Positions 14,658 through 21,518 of a DNA stretch of 23,591 nt are shown in pieces. Below the pieces are notes generated by a model. The model searched no databases. It was not told the origin of the DNA and saw only the letters and a program-made list of their open reading frames with translations. The stretch comes from Pseudomaricurvus sp965662505 (GTDB taxonomy: Bacteria; Pseudomonadota; Gammaproteobacteria; Pseudomonadales; Cellvibrionaceae): positions 1 to 23,591 of the forward strand of contig NZ_CBFIHX010000056.1 of the NCBI RefSeq assembly GCF_965662505.1, in the 5' to 3' direction. The position numbers and the translations under genes were made by a program. Positions within the stretch are counted from its first letter, which is position 1. Each line of letters begins with the position of its first letter.

Positions 14658-14672
14658 TGACATGCCATGTCA
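14658..14672. promoter_or_regulatory. Candidate operator between regulator and beta-oxidation operon
   Basis: TGACATGCCATGTCA is a perfect inverted repeat of six-base arms around GCC. It lies in the 251-bp divergent region, 69 bases before the acyl-CoA dehydrogenase start and ten bases after a -10-like TATAAG (14643-14648). That position suits a repressor site for the adjacent XRE/MmyB-like protein. No matching -35 is obvious. Confidence 0.45.
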
Positions 14673-14740
14673 TGGTCGCGGTGGAGGTGGGGCGGCACAA
14701 TGTCGTCAATAACTGAAATACTAAGAGAGAGGTGAATATC

Positions 14741-16546
14741 GTGGCAGCTCCTATTCTAAACACCCGCGACCTTGAGTTTATGCTCTATGAACTGTTTGAT
14801 GCCGAGGGCTTAACTCAGCGTCCCCGCTACGCAGATCACAGTCGTGAAACCTTTAGCGCGGCAATGGATACCTCACGCGCCGTGGCCGAAAAGTATATGC
14901 TCCCAATTCGTCAGAAAGTGGATACCAATGAGCCCACTTTTGACGGTACAACCGTTCATATGTTGCCTGAAATCAAAACAGCTGTGCAGGCTGTTATCGA
15001 CTCCGGTCTGTCGTGCCCAACGGCGGATTACGAACTGGGTGGCATGCAAATGCCACGCATTGCCGCGAACGCCACGGGTGCCTACCTTTCCGCAGCTGGC
15101 AGTACCATGATGGGCTATACCGGCCTGACGAACGCCAACTGTAACCTGATTGAAGCCCACGGTACGCCAGAGCAAATTGAAAAATGGGTAGCCCCCATGC
15201 GCGAAGGTCGTTTTGCGGGCACCATGGCGATGACTGAGCCCAGCGCCGGTTCAGGTTTGGCTGACTTAACCACCAGTGCTATTCCTCAAGACGACGGAAC
15301 CTATCGTCTCAGCGGTAACAAAATTTTTATTTCCGGTGGCGATCACGAGCTGAATGAAAACATTGTTCACCTGGTGTTGGCGCGGGTAAAAGGCGCACCT
15401 AAGGGTATCAAAGGGATCTCCCTGTTCATCGTACCGAAATTCCTGGTGAACGATGACGGTTCATTGGGTGAGCGCAATGACGTTTGGCTGGCTGGATTGT
15501 TCCACAAAATGGGCGGTCGTGGTCAGACTTCCTGTGCCATGAGCTTTGGCGAAAAAGACGGTGCCGTTGCCTACCTGGTGGGTGAAGAAAATCAGGGCCT
15601 GCGTTACATGTTCCATATGATGAACGAAGCCCGGATCATGGTGGGGACTGGTGCTGCCGTGACAGCCCTGACCGGTTACCAGTACTCTCTGGATTATGCC
15701 AAAGAGCGTCCACAGGGACGTTTGGCATCCTCCAAAGATCCTCAGTCTGCCCCAGTGAATATTATTCAGCACCCTGATGTGCGCCGTATGCTGCTGGCTC
15801 AGAAAGCCTATGCAGAAGGTGCCTATGCGTTGTGCTTGTTGGGCGCACAGCTGTCCGATGATGAGCACACCGCGCCGACGGAAGAAGAGCGTAAACACGC
15901 GCATCTATTGCTCGATTTCCTGACACCGATTATTAAATCCTGGCCATCAGAATACGGTCCGCGTGCCAACAGCCTCGCTATTCAGGTTATGGGTGGTCAT
16001 GGTTATATCAATGAGCATCCGGTGGAAATGTTCTACCGGGACAATCGTCTTAACCCTATCCACGAAGGGACTTACGGTGTTCAGTCTCTGGATTTACTCG
16101 CACGCAAAGTGCCTATGGGCGGCATGGCGGGTTATCAGGCGTGCCTGGCCGAGATGGAAAAAACCATCGCTGAGGCGTCTCAGGATTCTGCAGTAGCCGG
16201 CTTTGCAAACGAGCTAACAGAAGCCATACAAACCCTGAAAAGTACCACCGAAGTTCTTCTGGGGGCCATGGCTGAAAAAAATATCGATTTGGCGCTGGCA
16301 AATTCGGTGAAGTATCTGGAGCTGTTTGGCAATGTTGTTGTCGCCTGGATCTGGTTAAAACAGGGTATTGTTGCCAGTAAAGCACTGTCCAATAATCCTC
16401 ACGAAGAGGATCAGAAGTTCTATCAGGGCAAGCTACAGGCTTTGAAATATTTCTATCGTTTTGAACTGCCGGAAATCAATGTCTGGTCGAAGATTTTAAC
16501 CGATCTCGATGATACAACTTACGAAATGCAGGAAGACTGGTTCTAA
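14741..16546 (+). CDS. Acyl-CoA dehydrogenase, long form with extra C-terminal domain
   Basis: This FAD enzyme introduces the 2,3 double bond into acyl-CoA, the first step of beta-oxidation, passing electrons to ETF. The 601 residues match the long ACAD type found with DmdC-like and PA0506/0507-like enzymes. An N-terminal helical domain is followed by the FAD-binding segment GTMAMTEPSAGSGLADL, then GNKIFISGGDH, and the catalytic base Glu442 in PIHEGTYGVQSLDLL. A C-terminal four-helix extension runs from about 465 to the end. The GTG at 14741 has AGAGAGG nine bases upstream; the GTG at 14732 would leave no spacing. It is the first gene of the operon. Chain-length or branching preference cannot be read from sequence. 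Confidence 0.93.
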   Translation: MAAPILNTRDLEFMLYELFDAEGLTQRPRYADHSRETFSAAMDTSRAVAEKYMLPIRQKVDTNEPTFDGTTVHMLPEIKTAVQAVIDSGLSCPTADYELGGMQMPRIAANATGAYLSAAGSTMMGYTGLTNANCNLIEAHGTPEQIEKWVAPMREGRFAGTMAMTEPSAGSGLADLTTSAIPQDDGTYRLSGNKIFISGGDHELNENIVHLVLARVKGAPKGIKGISLFIVPKFLVNDDGSLGERNDVWLAGLFHKMGGRGQTSCAMSFGEKDGAVAYLVGEENQGLRYMFHMMNEARIMVGTGAAVTALTGYQYSLDYAKERPQGRLASSKDPQSAPVNIIQHPDVRRMLLAQKAYAEGAYALCLLGAQLSDDEHTAPTEEERKHAHLLLDFLTPIIKSWPSEYGPRANSLAIQVMGGHGYINEHPVEMFYRDNRLNPIHEGTYGVQSLDLLARKVPMGGMAGYQACLAEMEKTIAEASQDSAVAGFANELTEAIQTLKSTTEVLLGAMAEKNIDLALANSVKYLELFGNVVVAWIWLKQGIVASKALSNNPHEEDQKFYQGKLQALKYFYRFELPEINVWSKILTDLDDTTYEMQEDWF

Positions 16547-16634
16547 GGTTGTTGCGGGGGTGGTTTATATCCTCGCATGACTTTTACCCCTACTATTTTT
16601 TTAACCCCACAATGCAAAAGTGAGAGAGAGTATT

Positions 16635-17090
16635 ATGCTGATTAAAAAGGATGAAATTGAGCAATATATTGGTCGCGAGTCTGAGCCAACTGAATGGTTC
16701 ACCGTAACTCAGGATCAGATTAACCAATTTGCGGACTGCACTCACGATCAACAGTTTATTCATGTTGATCCAGAGAGAGCCAAAGAAACGCCATTTGGTA
16801 CCACCATTGCTCATGGTTTCCTGTCACTGTCCATGCTGTCTCACTTTTCTGAAGAGTTTGGTATGGCGATTGAAGGCGTATACATGGGGATTAACTACGG
16901 TTTTGATTCCGTACGTTTTCTCTCTCCAGTAAAAGTGAACAGCCGTATCCGTGCTCGTGCGAAAAACCTGGAAATTGTTGAGAAAAACCCAGGTCAATTT
17001 GTTACCAAAACCGAAGTGACTGTTGAAATTGAAGGGGTAGACAAACCTGCCCTGAAAGCTGTCTGGATTGGTATGCAAATGGTGGCTTAA
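16635..17090 (+). CDS. MaoC-like (R)-specific enoyl-CoA hydratase
   Basis: MaoC/hydratase-2 enzymes add water to trans-2-enoyl-CoA to give (R)-3-hydroxyacyl-CoA. The 151-residue protein is a single hot-dog domain with the hydratase-2 signature at residues 38-62: catalytic Asp38 and His43 in DQQFIHVD, then FGTTIAHGFLSLSML. This is the same unit as the hydratase domain of peroxisomal MFE-2 and PhaJ. The ATG at 16635 follows GAGAGAG; an upstream GTG at 16620 is a poorer choice. It lies 88 bases after the dehydrogenase and 59 before the SDR. Pairing with an (R)-type dehydrogenase supports hydration in the R configuration. Confidence 0.93.
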   Translation: MLIKKDEIEQYIGRESEPTEWFTVTQDQINQFADCTHDQQFIHVDPERAKETPFGTTIAHGFLSLSMLSHFSEEFGMAIEGVYMGINYGFDSVRFLSPVKVNSRIRARAKNLEIVEKNPGQFVTKTEVTVEIEGVDKPALKAVWIGMQMVA

Positions 17091-17105
17091 GCCCCACGGT
17101 TTATA

Positions 17106-17128
17106 CTGAAATATATTCAGATCTGAAT
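17106..17128. repeat. Overlapping palindromes before the SDR gene
   Basis: ATTCAGATCTGAAT (17115-17128) is a perfect 14-bp palindrome. Its left arm TTCAG can instead pair with CTGAA at 17106-17110 across a five-base loop. The element lies in the 59-bp spacer between maoC-like and SDR genes, about ten bases before the GGAAG ribosome site. It could be an internal operator or an mRNA processing hairpin. Confidence 0.4.
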
Positions 17129-17149
17129 TTGTTAAGAAGGAAGTAAATT

Positions 17150-18067
17150 ATGTCTGTTAACTTTGAAGGTCGTGTTGCAATTGTCACTGGTGCGGGTAAT
17201 GGCCTGGGACGTTCTCACGCACTGGAGCTGGCTCGCCGCGGTGCCAAAGTCGTAGTCAACGATTTGGGTGGTGCTCGTGACGGCAGTGGCACTTCTTCTG
17301 AAGCCGCGCAAGAAGTGGTTGCGCTGATCGAAGAAATGGGTGGTGAAGCTCTGGCTCATGGCGCCAACGTTGCCAAATTTGATGAAGTGCAAGACATGGT
17401 TAAACAAACCATGGACAAGTGGGGTCGTGTTGATATTTTGATTAACAACGCTGGCATTCTGCGTGATAAAAGCTTCGCCAAGATGGAAATTGCTGATTTC
17501 CAACTGGTTATGGACGTGCACCTCATGGGCAGCGTTAACTGTACTAAAGCCGTTTGGGACATCATGCGTGAGCAGAACTACGGTCGTATTGTCATGACGA
17601 CGTCTTCTTCAGGCATGTACGGTAACTTCGGCCAGTCAAACTACGGAGCTGCCAAAATGGCCGTGTTGGGCTTGATGAATACATTGGTGCTGGAAGGTGC
17701 GAAGTACGACATCCGTGTGAATGCTTTGGCTCCAACCGCCGCTACCCGTATGACTGAAGATCTGATGCCTCCTGAAATTCTGGCCATGTTGCAGCCTGAA
17801 GCAGTTACTGCCGGTGCGCTGACTCTGGCACACGAAGATGCACCTAATCGCTTTATCCTTTGTGCGGGTGCAGGTGGATTCGCATCGACTCGTTTGTTTG
17901 AAACTGACGGAGTATTTATTCCGAAAGAAGAGCAAAGCCCTGAAGCCGTGGTTGCGCAATGGGATGGTTTGAGTGATATCAGCAAGCAGGCTGAACTGGA
18001 ATCAGGATCGAAGCAAACGGAAAAATTCCTGACAAAAGCCATGCAATATCTGGAATCTCAAAAGTAA
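17150..18067 (+). CDS. SDR dehydrogenase resembling the (R)-3-hydroxyacyl-CoA dehydrogenase domain of MFE-2
   Basis: A 305-residue short-chain dehydrogenase likely to oxidise (R)-3-hydroxyacyl-CoA to 3-ketoacyl-CoA with NAD. It shows the Rossmann motif TGAGNGLG (13-20), Asp38 in VVVNDLGG favouring NAD over NADP, NNAG (99-102), and the catalytic set Ser152, Tyr165 and Lys169 in SGMYGNFGQSNYGAAK. The match to human 17beta-HSD4/MFE-2 is distinctive: NDLGG, NNAGILRDKSFAKM, the SGMYGNFGQSNY block and AP..ATRMTEDLMP. These separate it from FabG/PhaB. The C-terminus, about 60 residues past the SDR core, also follows the MFE-2 pattern. The ATG at 17150 has GGAAG upstream. Codon use is strongly biased (mostly CGT, GGT, CTG), suggesting high expression. 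Confidence 0.9.
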   Translation: MSVNFEGRVAIVTGAGNGLGRSHALELARRGAKVVVNDLGGARDGSGTSSEAAQEVVALIEEMGGEALAHGANVAKFDEVQDMVKQTMDKWGRVDILINNAGILRDKSFAKMEIADFQLVMDVHLMGSVNCTKAVWDIMREQNYGRIVMTTSSSGMYGNFGQSNYGAAKMAVLGLMNTLVLEGAKYDIRVNALAPTAATRMTEDLMPPEILAMLQPEAVTAGALTLAHEDAPNRFILCAGAGGFASTRLFETDGVFIPKEEQSPEAVVAQWDGLSDISKQAELESGSKQTEKFLTKAMQYLESQK

Positions 18068-18144
18068 CGAGATGACTTTTTACTCGCTGCAAAAGCTCGA
18101 TGGTGAGCTGCAGCGTACCTACAGAGAGAAATAAGGATTTTACA

Positions 18145-19326
18145 ATGAAAGAAGCAGTGATTGTTTCCGCAGCTCGTACTCCGATTGGCAGAGCTTATCG
18201 TGGTGCCTTTAATAACCTGGAATCTCCCAGCCTGTCATCCTTCGCGATCGAAGAAGCGGTTAAGCGTTCTGGTGTTGATCCCGCTGAGATTGATGATTGC
18301 GTCTGGGGTGCAGCGCTTCAGCAGGGTTCACAAGGCTACAACATCGGTCGTCAGGTTGTTATGGCTTCCGGCCTGCCTGTCACTGTTTCCGGTATGAGCC
18401 TGGATCGTCAGTGTTCTTCCGGTCTGATGTCTATTGCCACTGCCGCCAAGCAAATTGTTATGGATGGTGCTCCTGTTGTTCTGGCCGGTGGTTGTGAATC
18501 CATCAGCCTGGTTCAGAACGATAAAATGAACGTGTCTCGCATGGTTGACCCTAAAGCCATTGCTCACGCTCCAAACATCCACATGCCAATGCTGGATACA
18601 GCTGAAATAGTTTCCAATCGTTATAGCATTTCTCGTGAGGCTCAGGACGAGTACGCCGTTCAGTCTCAAGCACGTACTGCTGCGGCTCAGGAAGCTGGCA
18701 AATTCGATGACGAAATCGTATCGGTTACCACTACCAAGCTGGTGCAGGACAAAGAAACTGGTGCTGTCAGCGAAGAGCAGGTCACTCTGAGCAAAGATGA
18801 AGGCAACCGTCCCGGCACTAACCTGGAAGGCCTGTCTGGTCTGAAAGCTGTGCGCGAAGGTGGTTCTATCACCGGTGGTAACGCTTCTCAGTTGTCCGAT
18901 GGTGCTGCGGCAGTTGTTATGATGGACAGCCAGTTGGCTGAACAGCGTGGCCTGGCTCCTCTGGGTGTTTATCGTGGTATGGCTGTTGCTGGCTGCGAAC
19001 CTGATGAGATGGGCATTGGTCCTGTATTTGCCATTCCCAAGCTGCTTCAGCGTACTGGCTTGAAAATGGAAGATATCGGTCTGTGGGAGCTGAACGAAGC
19101 GTTTGCTGTTCAGGTTATCTACTGTCGTGACAAGTTGGGGATTCCTAATGATCGTCTGAACGTGAATGGCGGTGCGATCTCCATTGGCCACCCATACGGA
19201 ATGAGTGGTGCTCGCATGGTTATGCATGCGCTGATCGAAGGTAAGCGTCGTGGTGTTAAATACGTGGTTGTGACCATGTGTGTTGGCGGCGGTATGGGTG
19301 CAGCAGGCTTGTTCGAAGTCCTGTAA
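18145..19326 (+). CDS. Thiolase (acetyl-CoA C-acyltransferase)
   Basis: This enzyme cleaves 3-ketoacyl-CoA with CoA, releasing acetyl-CoA and a shortened acyl-CoA; biosynthetic condensation is the reverse reaction. The 393-residue protein has the full thiolase triad: Cys90 in SLDRQCSSGLMS, His349 in NVNGGAISIGHPYGMSGARM and Cys379 in VTMCVGGGMGAAGLFE. The numbering is almost the same as in Zoogloea PhaA. The HPYGMSGARM variant differs from the usual HPLGATGAR of FadA and PhaA. The ATG at 18145 has AAGGA six bases before it; 77 bases separate it from the SDR. It ends the operon at a strong terminator. Codon use is as biased as in the SDR gene. Confidence 0.93.
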   Translation: MKEAVIVSAARTPIGRAYRGAFNNLESPSLSSFAIEEAVKRSGVDPAEIDDCVWGAALQQGSQGYNIGRQVVMASGLPVTVSGMSLDRQCSSGLMSIATAAKQIVMDGAPVVLAGGCESISLVQNDKMNVSRMVDPKAIAHAPNIHMPMLDTAEIVSNRYSISREAQDEYAVQSQARTAAAQEAGKFDDEIVSVTTTKLVQDKETGAVSEEQVTLSKDEGNRPGTNLEGLSGLKAVREGGSITGGNASQLSDGAAAVVMMDSQLAEQRGLAPLGVYRGMAVAGCEPDEMGIGPVFAIPKLLQRTGLKMEDIGLWELNEAFAVQVIYCRDKLGIPNDRLNVNGGAISIGHPYGMSGARMVMHALIEGKRRGVKYVVVTMCVGGGMGAAGLFEVL

Positions 19327-19350
19327 ACCTGACGACTGACGTTCGTTACT

Positions 19351-19378
19351 AAAAACACCGCCTTTTGGCGGTGTTTTT
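19351..19378 (+). terminator. Intrinsic terminator of the beta-oxidation operon
   Basis: AAAAACACCGCC (19351-19362) and GGCGGTGTTTTT (19367-19378) pair exactly over 12 bases with a TTTT loop, ending in five Ts. It starts 25 bases after the thiolase stop codon and separates the operon from the esterase gene. Confidence 0.95.
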
Positions 19379-19502
19379 GTGTCTGCACTGTGAACACCTG
19401 TGGCAAGATAAACCGAGAAACGCGCTGTTGTTACTGGAAGGCCACAGTGTGTTGCCAAGACTGTAAAATGGCCAAAAACAATAAACAAAAAAGGATGTAT
19501 GA

Positions 19503-20447
19503 ATGACCGATTATCAGCTGGATCCTGTGGTTGAAGAAGTATTGAAGGTATTGGCGGATCTGAATTTACCTGCGGTTCATGATTTAACCCCAGACCAGGC
19601 ACGAAGTGCCACAAAAGCCATGCAGCCGGAATTTGAGCCTCTGCCACTGCATTTATCAGAGGACAGAATGATATCAATGTCTCACGGCAGTATTCCCGTC
19701 AGAATATATCGTCCATCCGATGAAGAGAATCTGCCTGCCGTGGTGTTTTATCATGGAGGTGGTTGGGTTATCTGTGATTTGGATACCCATGATGATATCG
19801 CTCGGCATATGGCGCTGCAGGCCAATTGCGTAGTGATTTCGGTGGATTACCGGTTGGCGCCTGAAAGCAAATTTCCTGCCGCTGCAGATGATGCTTATGG
19901 TGCACTGTGTTGGGTGGCGGACAATGCTGAAGCTCTGGGTATAGATGAAACGCGCATCGCCGTAGCGGGCGACAGTGCGGGCGGAAATCTTGCGGCAGGT
20001 GTGGCACTGCGAGCAAGAGATGAAAAGGGACCTGCCATCTGTTTTCAGTCCTTATGGTATCCCGTGACCAATGTCAGTCTGTTGGAAACGCCTTCATATT
20101 CTCTGTTTTCGACAGGGTATTATCTGGATAAAGACAACATGGCCTGGTTTATTCAGCAGTACCTTGATGATCCTAAAGATGCCTTGAATCCCATGGCATC
20201 GCCGTTGCTCGCTAGTCGTTTCACTGACTTGCCGCCTGCCTATGTTATGACAGCGGCCTTCGATGTACTGCGGGATGAAGGGCAGGATTACGCGAAAGCT
20301 TTGCAGGAGGCTGGAGTTAGCGTTGAATATCACTGTTTTGATGGTCTTATTCATGGTTTTATGAACATGAACAGGAGCATACCAGCAGCTCAATTGGCTT
20401 TGAATGCAGTCATGGAAAACTTGAAGCAGGCTTTGTGGCAACGGTGA
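19503..20447 (+). CDS. Alpha/beta hydrolase of the hormone-sensitive-lipase family (Aes-like esterase)
   Basis: A cytoplasmic carboxylesterase of about 314 residues with no signal peptide. The oxyanion-hole motif HGGGW (about residues 84-88) is followed by SVDYRLAPESKFPAA and the nucleophile Ser158 in GDSAGG. Asp254 in AFDVLRDEG and His284 in LIHGFMNM complete the triad. This is the HSL family IV arrangement, whose members hydrolyse short or medium acyl esters; the exact substrate is open. The ATG at 19503 follows AAGGATG. It has its own leader after the operon terminator, but its place beside a beta-oxidation operon suggests that released acyl chains may feed it. Confidence 0.92.
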   Translation: MTDYQLDPVVEEVLKVLADLNLPAVHDLTPDQARSATKAMQPEFEPLPLHLSEDRMISMSHGSIPVRIYRPSDEENLPAVVFYHGGGWVICDLDTHDDIARHMALQANCVVISVDYRLAPESKFPAAADDAYGALCWVADNAEALGIDETRIAVAGDSAGGNLAAGVALRARDEKGPAICFQSLWYPVTNVSLLETPSYSLFSTGYYLDKDNMAWFIQQYLDDPKDALNPMASPLLASRFTDLPPAYVMTAAFDVLRDEGQDYAKALQEAGVSVEYHCFDGLIHGFMNMNRSIPAAQLALNAVMENLKQALWQR

Positions 20448-20509
20448 GTTTGAATCAGACGCTGTGGTTGTGACTGCTCGATTTTTCGTTATGATGTGAG
20501 TTATTGATC

Positions 20510-20537
20510 TATACACCTCTGTTGGTATACACCTCTG
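20510..20537. repeat. Direct repeat, two copies of a 16-bp unit
   Basis: TATACACCTCTG occurs at 20510-20521 and again at 20526-20537, a 16-base period. It lies between the esterase gene and the solute-binding protein gene, upstream of a small possible leader ORF. Confidence 0.7.
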
Positions 20538-20553
20538 CTAATTGGGGTTGTCC

Positions 20554-20644
20554 ATGACAGTCTTCATTGTTCATCGAATTCCGAGGTCAAGGAGAGTACC
20601 GCCGGACATTTTCTAAACCCAGACAGGCTCAACGACGAGCCTGT
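20554..20644 (+). promoter_or_regulatory. Possible leader-peptide ORF and hairpin before the solute-binding gene
   Basis: An ATG at 20554, six bases after GGGG, opens a 20-codon frame ending at TAA 20614-20616. Its product includes HRIPRSRRVPPDIF, with rare AGG and AGA arginine codons and a Pro-Pro pair. Six bases later a hairpin forms from ACAGGCTC (20623-20630) and GAGCCTGT (20637-20644), ending just seven bases short of the GTG at 20652. The order of small ORF, hairpin and gene resembles translational attenuation, but no T-run or alternative stem was identified. Confidence 0.3.
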
Positions 20645-20651
20645 TGCTGGC

Positions 20652-21518
20652 GTGACACTGGGGTTGAAACGTGCATGCTTGATAGCGTTGGTGTTGTATG
20701 GCGATTGTTTAATAGCTGGCCTGTTTTTCTTGTGTTATTCAGGTGAATGCCTCGCCGACGATATAGTTGCCAAACCGAGCGATACTCACATTCATTATTT
20801 GCTATATGGCGAAGCGGGTGAGCCATTACAGATAGAGGGTGATGACAAAATCGGCCAGGGACTGGTCACGGATGTTATCCGTGAAGTCTTCCGTTCATCT
20901 GGTTATCAGGTGGAGACGGTTGTTAAGCCTTTAAAGCGTATCAAGCGGGAAATGCAATATGGACAAGCCAAGCGCTGGATTGCCTATGGGTTGCGATCAT
21001 GGAAAGCTCAAGGAGAATGGGAGAACGCCACTTTTGCTGAGGTAGACATTGTGCCTTACAGTCTGTCACTGGTTTTTCCAAAAACACATCACCCAAAATC
21101 TTTTCATTTTTCTCAGCTGAGCGGGCAGCAGGTTGTCTGGTTGCAGGGGTTTAAATACCCAGGTGCAGTGGCGTTTAGCGACAAGTACGATTTTACGTAT
21201 CTGCGTGCTGCCAGCCATGAATCTGCGATAAAAATGCTTGAGGCCGGGCGGGCTCCTTTCTTTATGGAGAGTGCAGAAAGGATTCGATTTGCCATGGAGA
21301 AGCTGAATATCTCGTTGGATGACTACCGCTTTGTCGAGTTAAAGCAGCAATTAGCAGAGACTCATATTACCTTAATGATGAGTAATGATCTTGGTGATTC
21401 AATACACCAGTTTGTAAACCACCGCCTGAGAGAACTTCAGGACAGTGGTTGGCTGGAAGAGAGGGCGAGGTTTTACGGTTTCCAGGATGTGGGTTGTTCA
21501 GACAGCGAAAATCGTTAA
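20652..21518 (+). CDS. Periplasmic solute-binding (SBP family 3-like) protein
   Basis: A 288-residue exported protein. A hydrophobic leader (about 8-36, RACLIALVLYGD to SGECLA) is followed by a domain that reads like a bacterial family-3 periplasmic binding protein: GQGLVTDVIREVFRSSGYQVE, VVKPLKRIKREMQYGQA, YSLSLVFPK, then QQVVWLQGFKYPGAV and a C-terminal LRELQDSGWLEERARFYGF. Stand-alone members of this type are common in marine gammaproteobacteria and seldom have a known ligand. No permease or ATPase adjoins it. The GTG at 20652 is uncertain: no good ribosome site is visible. A TTG at 20664 is an alternative, and the frame stays open upstream without a standard start. Its stop codon overlaps that of the convergent phosphatase gene. 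Confidence 0.72.
   Translation: MTLGLKRACLIALVLYGDCLIAGLFFLCYSGECLADDIVAKPSDTHIHYLLYGEAGEPLQIEGDDKIGQGLVTDVIREVFRSSGYQVETVVKPLKRIKREMQYGQAKRWIAYGLRSWKAQGEWENATFAEVDIVPYSLSLVFPKTHHPKSFHFSQLSGQQVVWLQGFKYPGAVAFSDKYDFTYLRAASHESAIKMLEAGRAPFFMESAERIRFAMEKLNISLDDYRFVELKQQLAETHITLMMSNDLGDSIHQFVNHRLRELQDSGWLEERARFYGFQDVGCSDSENR

Noticed and set aside
17150..18067. Assignment of the SDR as FabG or PhaB
   Set aside because: NDLGG, NNAGILRDKSF and the YGNFGQSNY block follow MFE-2 dehydrogenase, and Asp38 favours NAD, unlike NADPH-dependent FabG/PhaB.
18328..19677. 449-codon open frame on the minus strand across the thiolase gene
   Set aside because: It lies antisense to a thiolase with all catalytic residues, has no family resemblance or ribosome site, and is an expected by-product of the strong codon bias there.
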